NCBI GenBank assembly: GCA_963718405.1
Contig: CAVQYZ010000005.1
Location: 186,001-250,000, forward strand
Reading direction: 5' to 3'
Length of the DNA: 64,000 nucleotides
DNA from: Bog-756 sp963718405
GTDB taxonomy: Bacteria > Actinomycetota > Acidimicrobiia > Acidimicrobiales > RAAP-2
The translations under genes and the position numbers were made by a program. The notes under the pieces are model-generated. The model did not search any database. It was not told the origin of the DNA and saw only the letters and a list, made by a program, of their open reading frames with translations. Shown here piece by piece: positions 17,837 through 27,198 of this stretch (position 1 is the stretch's first letter; each line of letters begins with the position of its first letter).

Positions 17837-18766
17837 GTGAGCGTGCCGCTCGTTGTCCCGGACTTGGTGCAGCAGTGCGCCATGTCCAACGGGATACCTG
17901 GTCGACGATGGCTCAAAGACTTGCCCGACCTGGTGGCTACCATGATCGACCGGTGGGGCCTGGAGCTGGGCCGTTCCTTCCAAGGCGGCACCGCCTCCTT
18001 CGTGGCGGCGGCACGAGACGCTTCGGGGCAGGCGTGCGTGCTGAAACTGGCCATGCCACTTCAGTATGAGGCACCTGAATCGTTCGAACAGAGCGTGGCG
18101 GCGCATCAGCTCGCCCGAGGTCGTGGTTGCGCCCGACTCCTCGATGTCGACGAGGCGGCGCGGGCCATGCTGCTCGAGCGCCTGGGGCCCAACCTCGAGC
18201 AACTCGGAATGCCACTTCCGATCATGTTGGAGACCATCGCCACGACCCTCCGGAGCTTCTGGCGACCCGTCGATGAATCCTCCGGCCTGGCCACGGGATC
18301 GGAGAAAGCTGTGTGGCTGGGCTACTACATCGCCACGACGTGGGAAGAGCTCGGCCGACCCTGCCCCCGGCTGGTGATCGATCAGGCCCTTCACTACTGC
18401 GAAGAACGGGCGCTGGCGTTCGATCCAGCTCTCGCCGTCCTGGTCCACGGGGATGCCCACGGCTGGAACACCTTGGCGGCCGGTGACGGAGCCTTCAAGT
18501 TCGTGGACCCCGAGGGATTGCGATCAGAGCGCGCCCACGACCTCGGCATCCCGATGCGGGAGTACAACCGCCCCCTGCTTGGCGGCGACACCCGTCGATT
18601 GACCCGCCAACGCTCCGAGCTTCTGGCCAGTTGGTGTGACGTCGACCCCGAGGCCGTATGGCAGTGGGGCTACATCGAGCGGGTCTCCACCGGCTTGGCC
18701 AACCTGCGCGACTTCGAGGGTGACGAAAGCCTGGCCTTCCTCGAAGTGGCGCGACGTTGCGCATAA
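17837..18766 (+). CDS. APH(6)/hydroxyurea-resistance-like kinase family protein
   Basis: 309 residues. VLVHGDAHGWNTL is the kinase catalytic loop (Brenner motif with catalytic Asp), and FKFVDPEGLRSERAHDLG supplies the metal-binding Asp, in the form seen in the aminoglycoside/hydroxyurea resistance kinase family (streptomycin 6-phosphotransferase type). The N-lobe has GGTASFVAAARDASGQACVLKLA. The GTG start is the earliest plausible; an ATG at 17882 is an alternative. A resistance phenotype is an inference, since many members phosphorylate unknown small molecules. Confidence 0.75.
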   Translation: MSVPLVVPDLVQQCAMSNGIPGRRWLKDLPDLVATMIDRWGLELGRSFQGGTASFVAAARDASGQACVLKLAMPLQYEAPESFEQSVAAHQLARGRGCARLLDVDEAARAMLLERLGPNLEQLGMPLPIMLETIATTLRSFWRPVDESSGLATGSEKAVWLGYYIATTWEELGRPCPRLVIDQALHYCEERALAFDPALAVLVHGDAHGWNTLAAGDGAFKFVDPEGLRSERAHDLGIPMREYNRPLLGGDTRRLTRQRSELLASWCDVDPEAVWQWGYIERVSTGLANLRDFEGDESLAFLEVARRCA

Positions 18767-18799
18767 GTCGGCCAGACCGGCGACCGACCTACCCTCGGA

Positions 18800-19624
18800 T
18801 CAGCCGGCAGCCGCCCGGGTGGCCGTTACCACCACGGCTGAGTAACCCATCACGAGGCTACCGCCGGCGGCGTCGATCACATCCCCGATTCCGGTCAACA
18901 AGTCGGCCAGAGCCTCGGGGGCAATGAGACTGTGCCCTCCGAAAGTGGGCACCTGCTCCACCCACTCATGGCGGGAGTAGGACCGTTCCCAGTCGAAGGT
19001 CCACTGTTCGGGCTCATCGAACTCTCCGCGCTGTCGGAGAGCGTCGATGGCTTTGTCGAACAGCGGTGCGTAGGACGTTGCTCCGCCGGGCGCGCCGGTC
19101 TGGAAGAAGGGGAACTCCGGCACCACCTGTCGGTAGACCGCCGAGAAGCTCTCGGCGAAGTCGGGTGGGAAGCTCATGACGTTCCAGAAGAGGGCGATAC
19201 GACCGCCGGGCCGTAGCACCTCGACGGCCTTGGCCGCGCCGGCCACGGGATCCACCCAATGCCAGGCCTGTCCGGCGGTGAGGACGTCGAACGTTCGACC
19301 ACCGGCGTCCCACTCCTCGAACTTGGCGATCTCGACCTCGAGGCCGCGGGCCCGGGCCAACTCGGCCATCCGCGGGTCCGGCTCGACGCCGAGAACACGG
19401 CAGCCCTCCTGCTGGAAAGGCCACGCGGAGATGCCGGTGCCGATCCCCACATCGAGGAAGTCACGTCCTTCGCTGGCGGCGAGGACCGCGTCCACCATGG
19501 CTTGCGGGTACGTCGGTCGGGTTCGCTGGTAACGCTCGGCATCGCTCCCGAACGACTCGGCCACCGGTCGATCACGATGCGACTCGCCGCTAACGGAGGA
19601 GGTTTCCGGCGGTAGAGTGGTCAT
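18800..19624 (-). CDS. Class I SAM-dependent methyltransferase
   Basis: 274 residues. FGSDAERYQRTRPTYP opens the domain, DFLDVGIGTGISAWPFQQEG is motif I, VLGVEPDPRM motif II, and VLRPGGRIALFWNV the post-motif strand. It resembles Methyltransf_11 enzymes that often sit next to a TetR. Divergent from a TetR gene, with a perfect operator palindrome one base upstream of its ATG. The substrate is unknown. Confidence 0.85.
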   Translation of the reverse strand: MTTLPPETSSVSGESHRDRPVAESFGSDAERYQRTRPTYPQAMVDAVLAASEGRDFLDVGIGTGISAWPFQQEGCRVLGVEPDPRMAELARARGLEVEIAKFEEWDAGGRTFDVLTAGQAWHWVDPVAGAAKAVEVLRPGGRIALFWNVMSFPPDFAESFSAVYRQVVPEFPFFQTGAPGGATSYAPLFDKAIDALRQRGEFDEPEQWTFDWERSYSRHEWVEQVPTFGGHSLIAPEALADLLTGIGDVIDAAGGSLVMGYSAVVVTATRAAAG

Positions 19625-19625
19625 G

Positions 19626-19643
19626 TGCCCACTTTAGTGGGCA
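19626..19643. promoter_or_regulatory. Operator palindrome between methyltransferase and TetR genes
   Basis: TGCCCACT-TT-AGTGGGCA is a perfect 18-base inverted repeat one base upstream of the methyltransferase ATG; a further half-site GCCCACT lies at 19647-19653. Size and place fit a TetR-type operator that would block transcription of the methyltransferase gene. Confidence 0.6.
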
Positions 19644-19682
19644 GGCGCCCACTACGATAGATCGCGAGCCTCGAACAGCTCC

Positions 19683-20266
19683 GTGCCAACCGGAATTGCC
19701 TACCCCAACGCCCGTGAGCTCCTCTTCGAGGCCGCCGAGCGGGTGCTACGCCAAGACGGTGCCAGCGGCCTCACCAGTCGCGCCATCACCACCGAAGCAG
19801 GCGTGGCCAAGGGGGTGATGCACCGCCACTTCGCCGACTTCGATGCCTTCCTCGCCGAGCTGATTCTCGATCGCGCCGCCCAGCTCGATGCTCCGGCCAC
19901 CGCCCTGTACGAGGCGGTGGGGACGGGAACCGTGGTGGACAATGTGGTGGCGGCCCTAACAGAGGTGTTCAGCCCTCTGGCCGTGGCCATGGTCGCTCTC
20001 GTCATCACCCGCGACGGCCTGCGGGCCCGCTTGGACCAAGCCGGGGCGCCGCGCTTCCCCTCCTCGCCGAGGGGTCGGCCATGATAAGTGCGTATCTGAC
20101 GGACGAGCAGGTCTCCGGTCGGGTATCCGTCGATGCCGACATCCCGACGGTCTCATACACGCTCATCGGTGCGACCCACCTGTTGTTCGCCGACCGCGAG
20201 GTTGGCCCTCCGGATGCCAGGACCCTGCACGGCGTGGTCTCTCACGTACTGGACGGCATGGTGTAA
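19683..20266 (+). pseudogene. TetR-family regulator interrupted by a frameshift
   Basis: The first frame (to 20084) gives the HTH RELLFEAAERVLRQDGASGL, TSRAITTEAGVAKGVMHRHF and part of the ligand domain to ARLDQAGAPR. The frame ending at 20266 then continues PLLAEGSAMISAYLTDEQVS to SHVLDGMV, as an intact TetR would. A one-base deletion near 20055-20062 accounts for the break; restored, the protein is about 194 residues. This may be a true pseudogene or an assembly error. The start is taken as the GTG at 19683. Confidence 0.75.
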
Positions 20267-20474
20267 CTGCACACGGCTGCCGTACGCCGTGGTGGGGCGG
20301 CAGTCGGTGAGCGACAACTCACCCCGGCCGGCTACACGGGAGATCCATGCCCCGTGCATCGTGGCTACACCACCACGACGATGGGCATTCAAGCGAAGCG
20401 TTCCATAGGTCGTGGCGGATTTCGATGACGGCCCCTCCCCAATCGCCGGGAGCGTGCACCCGCCGCTCCGAGGG

Positions 20475-21053
20475 TTACTCAGGCGCTGGAGACCGCCTGG
20501 CCGTGGCGCTCTGCCGTCGGGCTTCAGCAGTGAGCAGTGCAGCAGTGCGGTCAAAGGGCTCGCGACTTCGCTGGGCCCTACTCATGATGACGGCACCTTC
20601 ACTGGCGGAGATGAGCAGAGTGGCGAAGTCCAGGGCGGGGTCCTCGGCCAGCCCTGCGGTCTGCAGCAGGTCGGCGAGATGGGACGTCCACCGGCGAAAG
20701 ACCTCTCCGGCGTGATTCAGGAGATCACCGGTAGCGGCGACGCTGACCGCTGCCACCGCGCAACCGGCACTCAGCTTGGCCTGATCCAGCAAGTCGCTCC
20801 AAAGGCCGAGGAACCCTTGGGTGATGGCTATGGGATCGCTTTCGAGCTGGGTCAGTCGCAGGAGAGCGGCGTCGGAAACCGCATCGAGGGCCGCACCGAC
20901 CAGTTCGTCCTTGCCGTTGGGGAAGTGGTGGTAGATCGAGCCCCGCGGCGCCCCGGTGAGGGCGAGGACCTCAGCGAACGATGCCCCTTGCAGGCCTCGT
21001 TGTGCCAGCAACTGGGCTGCGCCGTTGATCATCCGCGGTCGGACGTCCTTCAC
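20475..21053 (-). CDS. TetR-family regulator (YxaF/LmrA type)
   Basis: 192 residues. RMINGAAQLLAQRGLQGASF and VLALTGAPRGSIYHHFPNGKDELV form the HTH; the GAPRGSIYHHFPxGKDEL signature is typical of the LmrA/YxaF subgroup. Divergent from a tautomerase-like gene starting 84 bases away, which it probably controls. No clean palindrome was found in the short interval. Confidence 0.9.
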   Translation of the reverse strand: MKDVRPRMINGAAQLLAQRGLQGASFAEVLALTGAPRGSIYHHFPNGKDELVGAALDAVSDAALLRLTQLESDPIAITQGFLGLWSDLLDQAKLSAGCAVAAVSVAATGDLLNHAGEVFRRWTSHLADLLQTAGLAEDPALDFATLLISASEGAVIMSRAQRSREPFDRTAALLTAEARRQSATARRSPAPE

Positions 21054-21137
21054 GGGGCGCCCCTTCGGACTATGCAGGTCGTCATATCCATGTTACTATG
21101 CCAATCATCATACTCGTCGGAGGTGAGGAGAGCCGAA

Positions 21138-21575
21138 ATGCCCATGGTCGATGTATACGCCCGAGCCGGGACCTTCTCGGACAAGCACCGATTGGCGATG
21201 GACCTCGCCTCGGCGGTGATGAAGGTGGAGCAGGTCCCAGACATTCCGATGTTCCGACAGAACACCGCAGCGTTCGTACACGACTTGGCGGATGACTCGT
21301 TGTCCAATGTTGATGGAGATTCCAACTACGTGCGGGTGCAGGTACTCACCAACTCTGGCGCGCTCGACCGGGACAAGCAGCTGGCGCTGGTCACGAGCCT
21401 CACCGAGGTCGTGGCGTCCGCAGGAGACGACGCAACGCTGGTAGAGCGCACCTGGGTGCTCCTCACGGAAGCGCCCGAAGGTGGCTGGGGATTGGCCGGA
21501 CATGCCAACACCAACGACGAACTGGTGGCCGCGGCCCGAGCCCAGATCGCCGCTCTGCAGAAGCCTTCCCTCTAG
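21138..21575 (+). CDS. Tautomerase (MIF/4-oxalocrotonate tautomerase superfamily) protein
   Basis: 145 residues opening M-P-M-V-D-V; removal of Met would expose the catalytic N-terminal Pro that defines the superfamily. It appears to contain two beta-alpha-beta units (VDVYARAGTFSDKHRLAMDL and YVRVQVLTNSGALDRDKQLAL), and TWVLLTEAPEGGWGLAGH is the second-unit strand and loop. The family carries out keto-enol tautomerisation or dehalogenation; the substrate is unknown. Divergent from a TetR gene. Confidence 0.8.
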   Translation: MPMVDVYARAGTFSDKHRLAMDLASAVMKVEQVPDIPMFRQNTAAFVHDLADDSLSNVDGDSNYVRVQVLTNSGALDRDKQLALVTSLTEVVASAGDDATLVERTWVLLTEAPEGGWGLAGHANTNDELVAAARAQIAALQKPSL

Positions 21576-21876
21576 CTCCGGTGCTCCATGCGTCCGGAGC
21601 AGGCCACTGCGCCACGGACAGGCCCCATTTCTTGACTCTGTCATTTGATCTGTCTGGCGCGTATCCCCATTCCGTAGGGGTGCACGCGGCTGTCCCGTTG
21701 TTACGATGATACCGGCGTTCCATACCTGGGCTCGAGCGTGTCGGTCGTACAAGCCGGTATCGCCGTAGCCAACGGCGGGGGGCTCGTCACCACCGCCTAT
21801 GTGTACGGATCAGCCGTCATCGGACTCGCCCTACTCACCACCACCGACCTGCTCCCGGCACGCAAGGAGATCAGCC
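21576..21876. other. Intergenic stretch without a supported gene
   Basis: A hydrophobic frame on the plus strand (about 21754-21840, GLVTTAYVYGSAVIGLALLT) resembles the last transmembrane helix of a membrane protein but has no upstream part. It could be a remnant. Promoter-like TTGACT is at 21634. Nothing else is recognised. Confidence 0.4.
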
Positions 21877-22257
21877 ATGACCGACACCCGCCCCCGCCTC
21901 GAGCCCGGGCCCGACCACCCCATCACCATCGACCCCAACCCGGGTCACGTCACCGTCCGCCGCGGGTCAGCGGTCATCGCCGAGACCGACCAGGCTCTCG
22001 AGCTCAGAGAGGCCGACTATCCACCGGTGCTCTACATCCCCCTCAGCGACGTCGACCGGCAACTGTTGGGGGCCAGCGACGAGCACACCTACTGCCCCTA
22101 CAAGGGGGAAGCCTCCTACTACGACGTCGTGAGTGGTGACGGCGACACCCTGGCTGGCGCTGTGTGGTACTACCCGGAGCCCTACGACGCAGTCGGACCC
22201 ATCCGCGACCACGTCGCCTTCTACGCCGATCGCGTCACCATCACCCGGGAGTCTTAG
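21877..22257 (+). CDS. DUF427 domain protein
   Basis: 126 residues with the whole DUF427 pattern: ITIDPNPGHVTVRRGSAVIA, YPPVLYIPLSDVDRQLL, THCPYKGEASYY-like segment (here TYCPYKGEASYYDV), and AVWYYPEPYDAVGPIRDHVAFYADRV. Function unknown; the fold is a small beta barrel. An AGGAG ribosome site precedes the ATG. Confidence 0.9.
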   Translation: MTDTRPRLEPGPDHPITIDPNPGHVTVRRGSAVIAETDQALELREADYPPVLYIPLSDVDRQLLGASDEHTYCPYKGEASYYDVVSGDGDTLAGAVWYYPEPYDAVGPIRDHVAFYADRVTITRES

Positions 22258-22268
22258 GACACGCTTGA

Positions 22269-22559
22269 CGTACTACTCGACGTCACCATGCCGAGCCAAG
22301 AGAGTCAAGACCCAGAAGCTCGTTTCTTGAGGGTGGACAAGTCCTGGGGACCTCCGGACCGCACACCAAGCCACTGGCCGATATCAAATGGGTCGGCTGG
22401 AGCGACCAGACGTCACCGGACTTGGCCCGAAACGCCGAAGCCACCGATCTGGCGGAGTGGTTATGGAAGCACGGTGCCTTCTCTGCGGTGGAAATGCCGC
22501 GAATTCGAGGTGGTTCTGGTGCCGGGCTGATTTACGAGGACGGCATCTCGAAGGGCTGA
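22269..22559 (+). pseudogene. Possible 5'-truncated gene remnant (coding-like frame with no start)
   Basis: Between stops, frame 0 reads LGTSGPHTKPLADIKWVGWS, DQTSPDLARNAEATDLAEWL and WKHGAFSAVEMPRIRGGSGA, ending GLIYEDGISKG-stop at 22557-22559. Composition looks like a real protein C-terminus, but no ATG, GTG or TTG lies upstream in frame. It overlaps the end of the convergent VOC gene by 28 bases. I do not recognise a family, and a chance open frame in GC-rich DNA is possible. Confidence 0.3.
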
Positions 22560-22972
22560 GTCAGGCTGATCATATTGCCGGAGTCGTCCCGCATGGTGGC
22601 CTCAATGCCATAGGGCCGTTCGGTGGGCGGCGAGAGAAAGGCCACGCCCTTAGCCGATAGCTCCTGGTAGGTGCGATGGCAATCCTCGGTGGCCAGCACC
22701 CCGACGCCCATGGCCCCGCTGGCCACGAGCTCCCGAAGCCTCTCTGCGTCCTGAGGCGAACGGCCCATCGTGCACGATGACAGGATGAGCTGGAGGTCAG
22801 GTTGATTGGGTGGCGACACGGTCAGCCAGCGGAACCCGGCTCCTGATCCCTCGAAGTCGTCCCCCATGGTGAAGTCGACGCGGAGCTCGAATCCCAACTT
22901 TTCGGTGTAGAAGGCTTTCGCCGAGTCCTGATCCAGGACGAAGACGCTGGTGTGGGATTGGTGAGTGATCAT
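22532..22972 (-). CDS. VOC (glyoxalase/dioxygenase-fold) protein
   Basis: 146 residues, opening MITHQSHTSVFVLDQDSAKA and then FYTEKLGFELRVDFTMGDDF, with C-terminal GVAFLSPPTERPYGIEATMRDDSGNMISLTQ. Same superfamily and same AraC-VOC arrangement as the protein at 11391. It starts 43 bases after the AraC stop and is probably cotranscribed with it and the DinB-fold gene upstream. Confidence 0.85.
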   Translation of the reverse strand: MITHQSHTSVFVLDQDSAKAFYTEKLGFELRVDFTMGDDFEGSGAGFRWLTVSPPNQPDLQLILSSCTMGRSPQDAERLRELVASGAMGVGVLATEDCHRTYQELSAKGVAFLSPPTERPYGIEATMRDDSGNMISLTQPFEMPSS

Positions 22973-23015
22973 CAATTCGCTCCTTGTTGCCGTGTTCGAG
23001 TGCGATGTGGCCAAC

Positions 23016-23456
23016 TTACGACGGAGCCTCCTCACTCGGCTTCTCCGAGATTGCGGAATCCGGGCGAGGCCGGCTCCAGTCCATGAGAAAACATCCGGGG
23101 ACGGGTGGTGGCCCACCACCTTCAGCCTGACGGCGCCGGTAGGCCGAAGGCGACATACCGACCAGCTCGGTAAAGCGGCTGCTGAACGAGCCCAGACTCG
23201 AGAAGCCGACCAACATGCAGATCTCCGTCACCGTGAGGTTGGCGTGGCGCAGAAGATCCTTAGCCCGCTCCACCCGCCGCCTCGTGAGATATTGCGTCGG
23301 CGTCTCTCCGTAAGCGATCTTGAAGGACCGAGCGAAGTGGAACTTGGAGAAGCCGCTCTCCGCGGCCACCCGATCGAGGTCCAAAGGCTGCGCGAACTGC
23401 CGGTCCATGAGATCACGAGCCTGGCGCAGGGACCCGGCCCGCTCTGTGGTCGACAC
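23016..23456 (-). CDS. Short AraC-family transcriptional regulator
   Basis: 146 residues: QARDLMDRQFAQPLDLDRVA with FSKFHFARSFKIAYGETPTQ as HTH 1, and TVTEICMLVGFSSLGSFSSR as HTH 2, ending ELVGMSPSAYRRR. It resembles the AraC at 10866 in length and in the SLGSFSSRF segment, so the two modules look paralogous. It lies 8 bases after the TIGR03086-type gene and just ahead of the VOC gene, giving a three-gene leftward operon. Confidence 0.9.
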   Translation of the reverse strand: MSTTERAGSLRQARDLMDRQFAQPLDLDRVAAESGFSKFHFARSFKIAYGETPTQYLTRRRVERAKDLLRHANLTVTEICMLVGFSSLGSFSSRFTELVGMSPSAYRRRQAEGGGPPPVPGCFLMDWSRPRPDSAISEKPSEEAPS

Positions 23457-23464
23457 GGACGCGC

Positions 23465-24010
23465 TCAGACAGCGCGTCCGGCAAAGGACAGGAACTTACG
23501 CTGCGGGTCGGCATCGGCCGGGCAATCGACGGGTGGACCGAAGCCGCCCGGACGACGCATGGACTCCCCGAACCGGGCAATCACCCCGGCGCAGTGTTCG
23601 ACCGCACCCACATCAAGCGTCTGTGGTTGACCAGTGGCCCGGGCCAGGTCCCAGGTGTGGACCACCGTGTCCGCACAGGCCAAATCGCCAACCACGTTGC
23701 TGAAACGTGTGGGTCCGGCAAAGGCTTGCACCTCGATGTCAGACCGGGCCGGGTCACGTACGGCGTCGAGCAGGGCGGTACTGGCTTCGGTCCACTGGGC
23801 CAGCAGGTCACCATCGGGATCGGCCGGGGTCACCGGGTCCCCTAGCAGTCCCAGCACACGCCGCTGGGTATCGATGACGTGTGCGGCCAAGGTCCGCACG
23901 GTCCATTCCTCGCAGGGCGTGGGTAGCGTCCACTGGTCCGGCCCCACCCCCTCCAGACGCTGGGTGAAACCGCTGGAGACCCGGGCATAGCGATCGGCGT
24001 CCTCGGACAT
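23465..24010 (-). CDS. TIGR03086-type DinB-fold metal-binding protein (mycothiol-dependent maleylpyruvate isomerase-like)
   Basis: 181 residues: ADRYARVSSGFTQRLEGVGPDQWTLPTPCEEWTVRTLAAHV is the family N-terminus, and DTVVHTWDLARATGQ provides the conserved second metal-ligand region. His residues in LAAHV and VVHTWDLA probably bind metal. Relatives are mycothiol-dependent transferases or isomerases. First gene of an operon with AraC and VOC genes. The ATG was chosen because the upstream in-frame sequence does not look like the family. Confidence 0.85.
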   Translation of the reverse strand: MSEDADRYARVSSGFTQRLEGVGPDQWTLPTPCEEWTVRTLAAHVIDTQRRVLGLLGDPVTPADPDGDLLAQWTEASTALLDAVRDPARSDIEVQAFAGPTRFSNVVGDLACADTVVHTWDLARATGQPQTLDVGAVEHCAGVIARFGESMRRPGGFGPPVDCPADADPQRKFLSFAGRAV

Positions 24011-24245
24011 GCACCGCACAGTAGTAGCCGAGCACCACTGGGGCACGGCCCAATCCATGGACCGGGAACAGGCCATGTGGACGGTCCCCTCGCCTTTCTG
24101 ACCATAGTGATCGGCTGCCCGGACTCCCACAGGATCTGCCGGCCACCGTGACCGCCAAGCTCCTCGCCCCACCCCACCCGAGGATCTCCGGCGTTGCCGG
24201 CGGCTGCGGCCTCACTCCCACAGCGAAACCGGACGCAATTGACCG

Positions 24246-26841
24246 TTAGGCCAAGATCTCCACGTATCCATCGGTTCCATTCATGCGGATCCGCTGCCCA
24301 TCGGGGATCAGCCGGGTGGCTTGGTCCACACCCACCACGGCCGGCAGGCCGTACTCCCGGGCGATCACCGCCCCGTGAGTCATCATGCCCCCCACCTCGG
24401 TCACCAGGCCCGCGATCGTCGGGAATACCGGCGTCCAGCTGGGGTCGGTGTAGGCCGTCACCAGGATGTCGCCCACCTCGAGACGGGCCTCCGCCATGTC
24501 CAGGATGACCCGGGCCCGCCCCTCGACGGTTCCGGCCGATACGGGTAGGCCAATCAAGGCACCACTCGGTACGTTGTCACGCCGGTACGTTCCGGTGACG
24601 GCCTCGCCATCCGAGGTCACCACCGGGGGCGGCGTCAATGCTTGATACGACCTGAACGCCTCCTTGCGCTGAGGAATGAGTTGATCGTCGATGTGGTTTG
24701 TGCGCACCACCTCGTGAAGCTCCTGGAGCCGGAGGTAGAAGATGTCCTCCTTCTCCGCCAGCACCTGGGCCTGCACCAGGCGCTCGGCCTCTTGCAGCAA
24801 CGCCTGCTTGTAGACGAAGTAGCGGCTGACCATGCCGTACTTCGGATACTCGCGGTAGCCGATGAACGTCCGGACACGGTCGATCATCCGCTTGGTCTCT
24901 TCGGCTTTGCTCTCTCCGTCCGGCAACGCCCGCAAGCGCTCCAGTAGTTCCTGTTCCTTCGCCTCACGCCTCCTGCCGTCCTTGTTCGAAGCGCCGCTCG
25001 CCGGCACCGGGTTCGAAGTTCTTGATGTTCCCGAGGATTAGGGGCACCAGCGTGGTGGGGCGTTCGCTCCAACGCGGCCTGGTGATGTCGATCTCGCCGA
25101 CGCAGCGCATGCCGTACCTGTCGAGGAAGGCCTCGATAGCGTCACGCGCCTCCTGGCCGCCCGCCTGCCCTGCCATCTCGTCCAGGAACCCCTCGTCGTC
25201 AACGTGTTCCAAAAAGTCCACCAGCTCCGGAAACGGACGGATGGCGTCGGCGACGTCGAGGAGCGCCAGCCCCATCTCCGACGTGATGTTGTGGGGGACG
25301 GACTGGGTGAGGGTGTCGGCCGCACTCTTCTCCCCCAGCCAGGCCAGCAGGTGCTCGTTGAGCCACCACGAGGCCTCCATCGCCGACATGAACACCTGAT
25401 GGCTCCGCGGGTCGAACAGGATCCGCTTCAGTTCCTGGAAGTCGGCCAGGATGAACTCGAAGAGTACCGATCCGGACTGCGACCGGATGTTGTGCTTGAG
25501 GGTGGCGATCGAGTCCTGGGTTTGGCCTATCAACTCGGTGACGACGGCGGGATCGGTCTCGATCGGGGTCGGTGCCACAGCTGGCGGAACTTCGGCGGCA
25601 TCCTCGTCCGGCGGCGACGAGATGAAGTCGCCGCGTTCGACAATGGTCTTCAGTGCCTCGCCGATGAGGGGTTGCCCCTTACCAAAAGTCTCCAGGAGGC
25701 CGGCCCGGCTGGCCGGTGACGCCAAACCCATGGCGACATCGACGAACAGCCTCCCGCCGGACTCGTACATCGGCCGAGGAGTCGTCAGCTGCCACACGGA
25801 GAGGCCCAGGGGCTTCATGGCGTCGGTCATCATCTGCGCATGACCGACCGACACGTAGACGTGGTTCTCTTGGTCACCGGCAGAAGGAATGGGGAACAGC
25901 GTGGTGATGGGGCGGCTCTGGACGATCTGGAAGTCCTCACCGACCAGACACCATTCGATGTCCTGGGGGTGGGCGAAGTGCGCTTCGATCCGTCGGCCCA
26001 GCTCTGCGAGTCGCACGACCTGTGTATCGGTCAATGCTGGCTGCTCCTGCTGCCCCGGATCGATCGCTTCCTCCCGCGTCCCACCAGCCGGCAATGCCCG
26101 GATGGCCACTCGCTTGGTGGTGATCACCCTGGAGACGATCCCGCCATCTCGGACCTGGTACAGATCGGTATTCACCAGGCCCGAGACCAGAGCCTCGCCG
26201 AGGCCGAAGGTGGCCTCCACGGAAGCGACCTTCCGGTTCGACGTCACCGGGTCGGCAGTGAACAACACGCCGGACGCCTCCGGAAAGACCATCTGCTGCA
26301 CGACCACGGCCATGTGGACCGTTCGCTGATCGAACCCGTTCCGTATGCGGTAGGTCACGGCCCGCTCGTTGAACAGGGACGCCCAACACCGGCTGACGTG
26401 CTCGAGGATGGCCGCCGAACCCACCACATTCAGGTACGAGTCCTGCTGACCGGCGAAGGAAGCAGTCGGCAGGTCCTCGGCAGTCGCACTCGATCGGACC
26501 GCATAGGCGGCCTGCTCGTCGAGCGCGGCAATCGAGCGGGTGATCGCCGCGGCCAGATCGTCGGGGATGACAACTTCTTCGAGCATCCGACGGATCTCCG
26601 CGCTGATCCGGCCGATCGCCTCCCGGTCATCTGGATCCAGGAGCGATAGCCGGTCAAGCCCATCGTCGATCGATGGTGCTTCCGTCACGATCCGCCGGAA
26701 GGCATCCGTCGTCACACAACATCCAGCCGGCACACGGACGCCTTCGATCCGCGAGAGCTCCGCCAGTTGAGCGCCCTTGCCACCGACGAGCGCCACCTGT
26801 GACTGGTCGATCTCCTGAAATCCCAGGACGTAGTTGTCCAC
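24246..26841 (-). pseudogene. rph: Rifampin phosphotransferase (PEP-synthase-like), frame broken by a 7-base duplication
   Basis: Two abutting frames together make a full Rph of about 862 residues. The first starts at a GTG (VDNYVLGFQEIDQSQVALVG), followed by the ATP-grasp domain (GGKGAQLAEL, AYAVRSSATAEDLPTASFAG, IEWCLVGEDFQIVQSRPIT). The middle domain ends FEPGAGERRFEQGRQEA-stop at 24964. The second frame resumes KEQELLERLRALPDGESKAE and ends with the phosphohistidine domain GGMMTHGAVIAREYGLPAVV (catalytic His). The break is a near-perfect tandem heptamer (CGCCTCA/CGCCTCC, 24960-24973); deleting one copy restores QEAKEQELL. Rph inactivates rifamycins by phosphorylation. A RAE-like palindrome lies 101 bases upstream. 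This may be a pseudogene, two polypeptides, or an error. Confidence 0.85.
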
Positions 26842-26941
26842 CCGATCCCCTCTCCTCAAGCCCTTCAGCCCTCTGCGATTCCTGTGGCCGACCGCCGGGA
26901 CACCCGTAACTCGGCATGTGGCGTGCATTGTCAGCACACTT

Positions 26942-26963
26942 GGGGTCCTTGCAGCAAGACCCC
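26942..26963 (-). promoter_or_regulatory. Rifamycin-associated-element-like inverted repeat
   Basis: GGGGT-C-CTTGC-A-GCAAG-ACCCC: inner arms CTTGC/GCAAG pair around a central A, and outer arms GGGGT/ACCCC pair with one bulged C. The rifamycin-associated element known upstream of actinomycete rifamycin-inactivation genes is a 19-base palindrome with the same CTTGC-N-GCAAG core and GGGG/CCCC flanks. Its position upstream of rph, on the same side as the promoter, fits. The rest of 26842-27198 holds no gene. Confidence 0.65.
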
Positions 26964-27198
26964 CACCCCGGTGTACTCTTACAATGGCGGAAAGGTTCAC
27001 TGGCTCGGTGGTCGCTCGGGCGGCCCGGTTGGGAACTCCTTCACTCTCAGCGTCGGCGGGCTATTTGGTTCCTCCCATGTTCTGCCAGAACACTTCCGCT
27101 ACGACCAACAGGCATGGTCGGGCCCGTGGCGAGTGGCATCCGGCGAGCGAAGCCCACCCATAGGCCCGGCGATCAACCAGTTGACGTGGCGCTCCTGG

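Noticed and set aside
20412..21137. N-terminal extension of the tautomerase gene
   Set aside because: It runs antisense through the TetR gene; starting at 21138 gives Met-Pro, required for the catalytic N-terminal proline.
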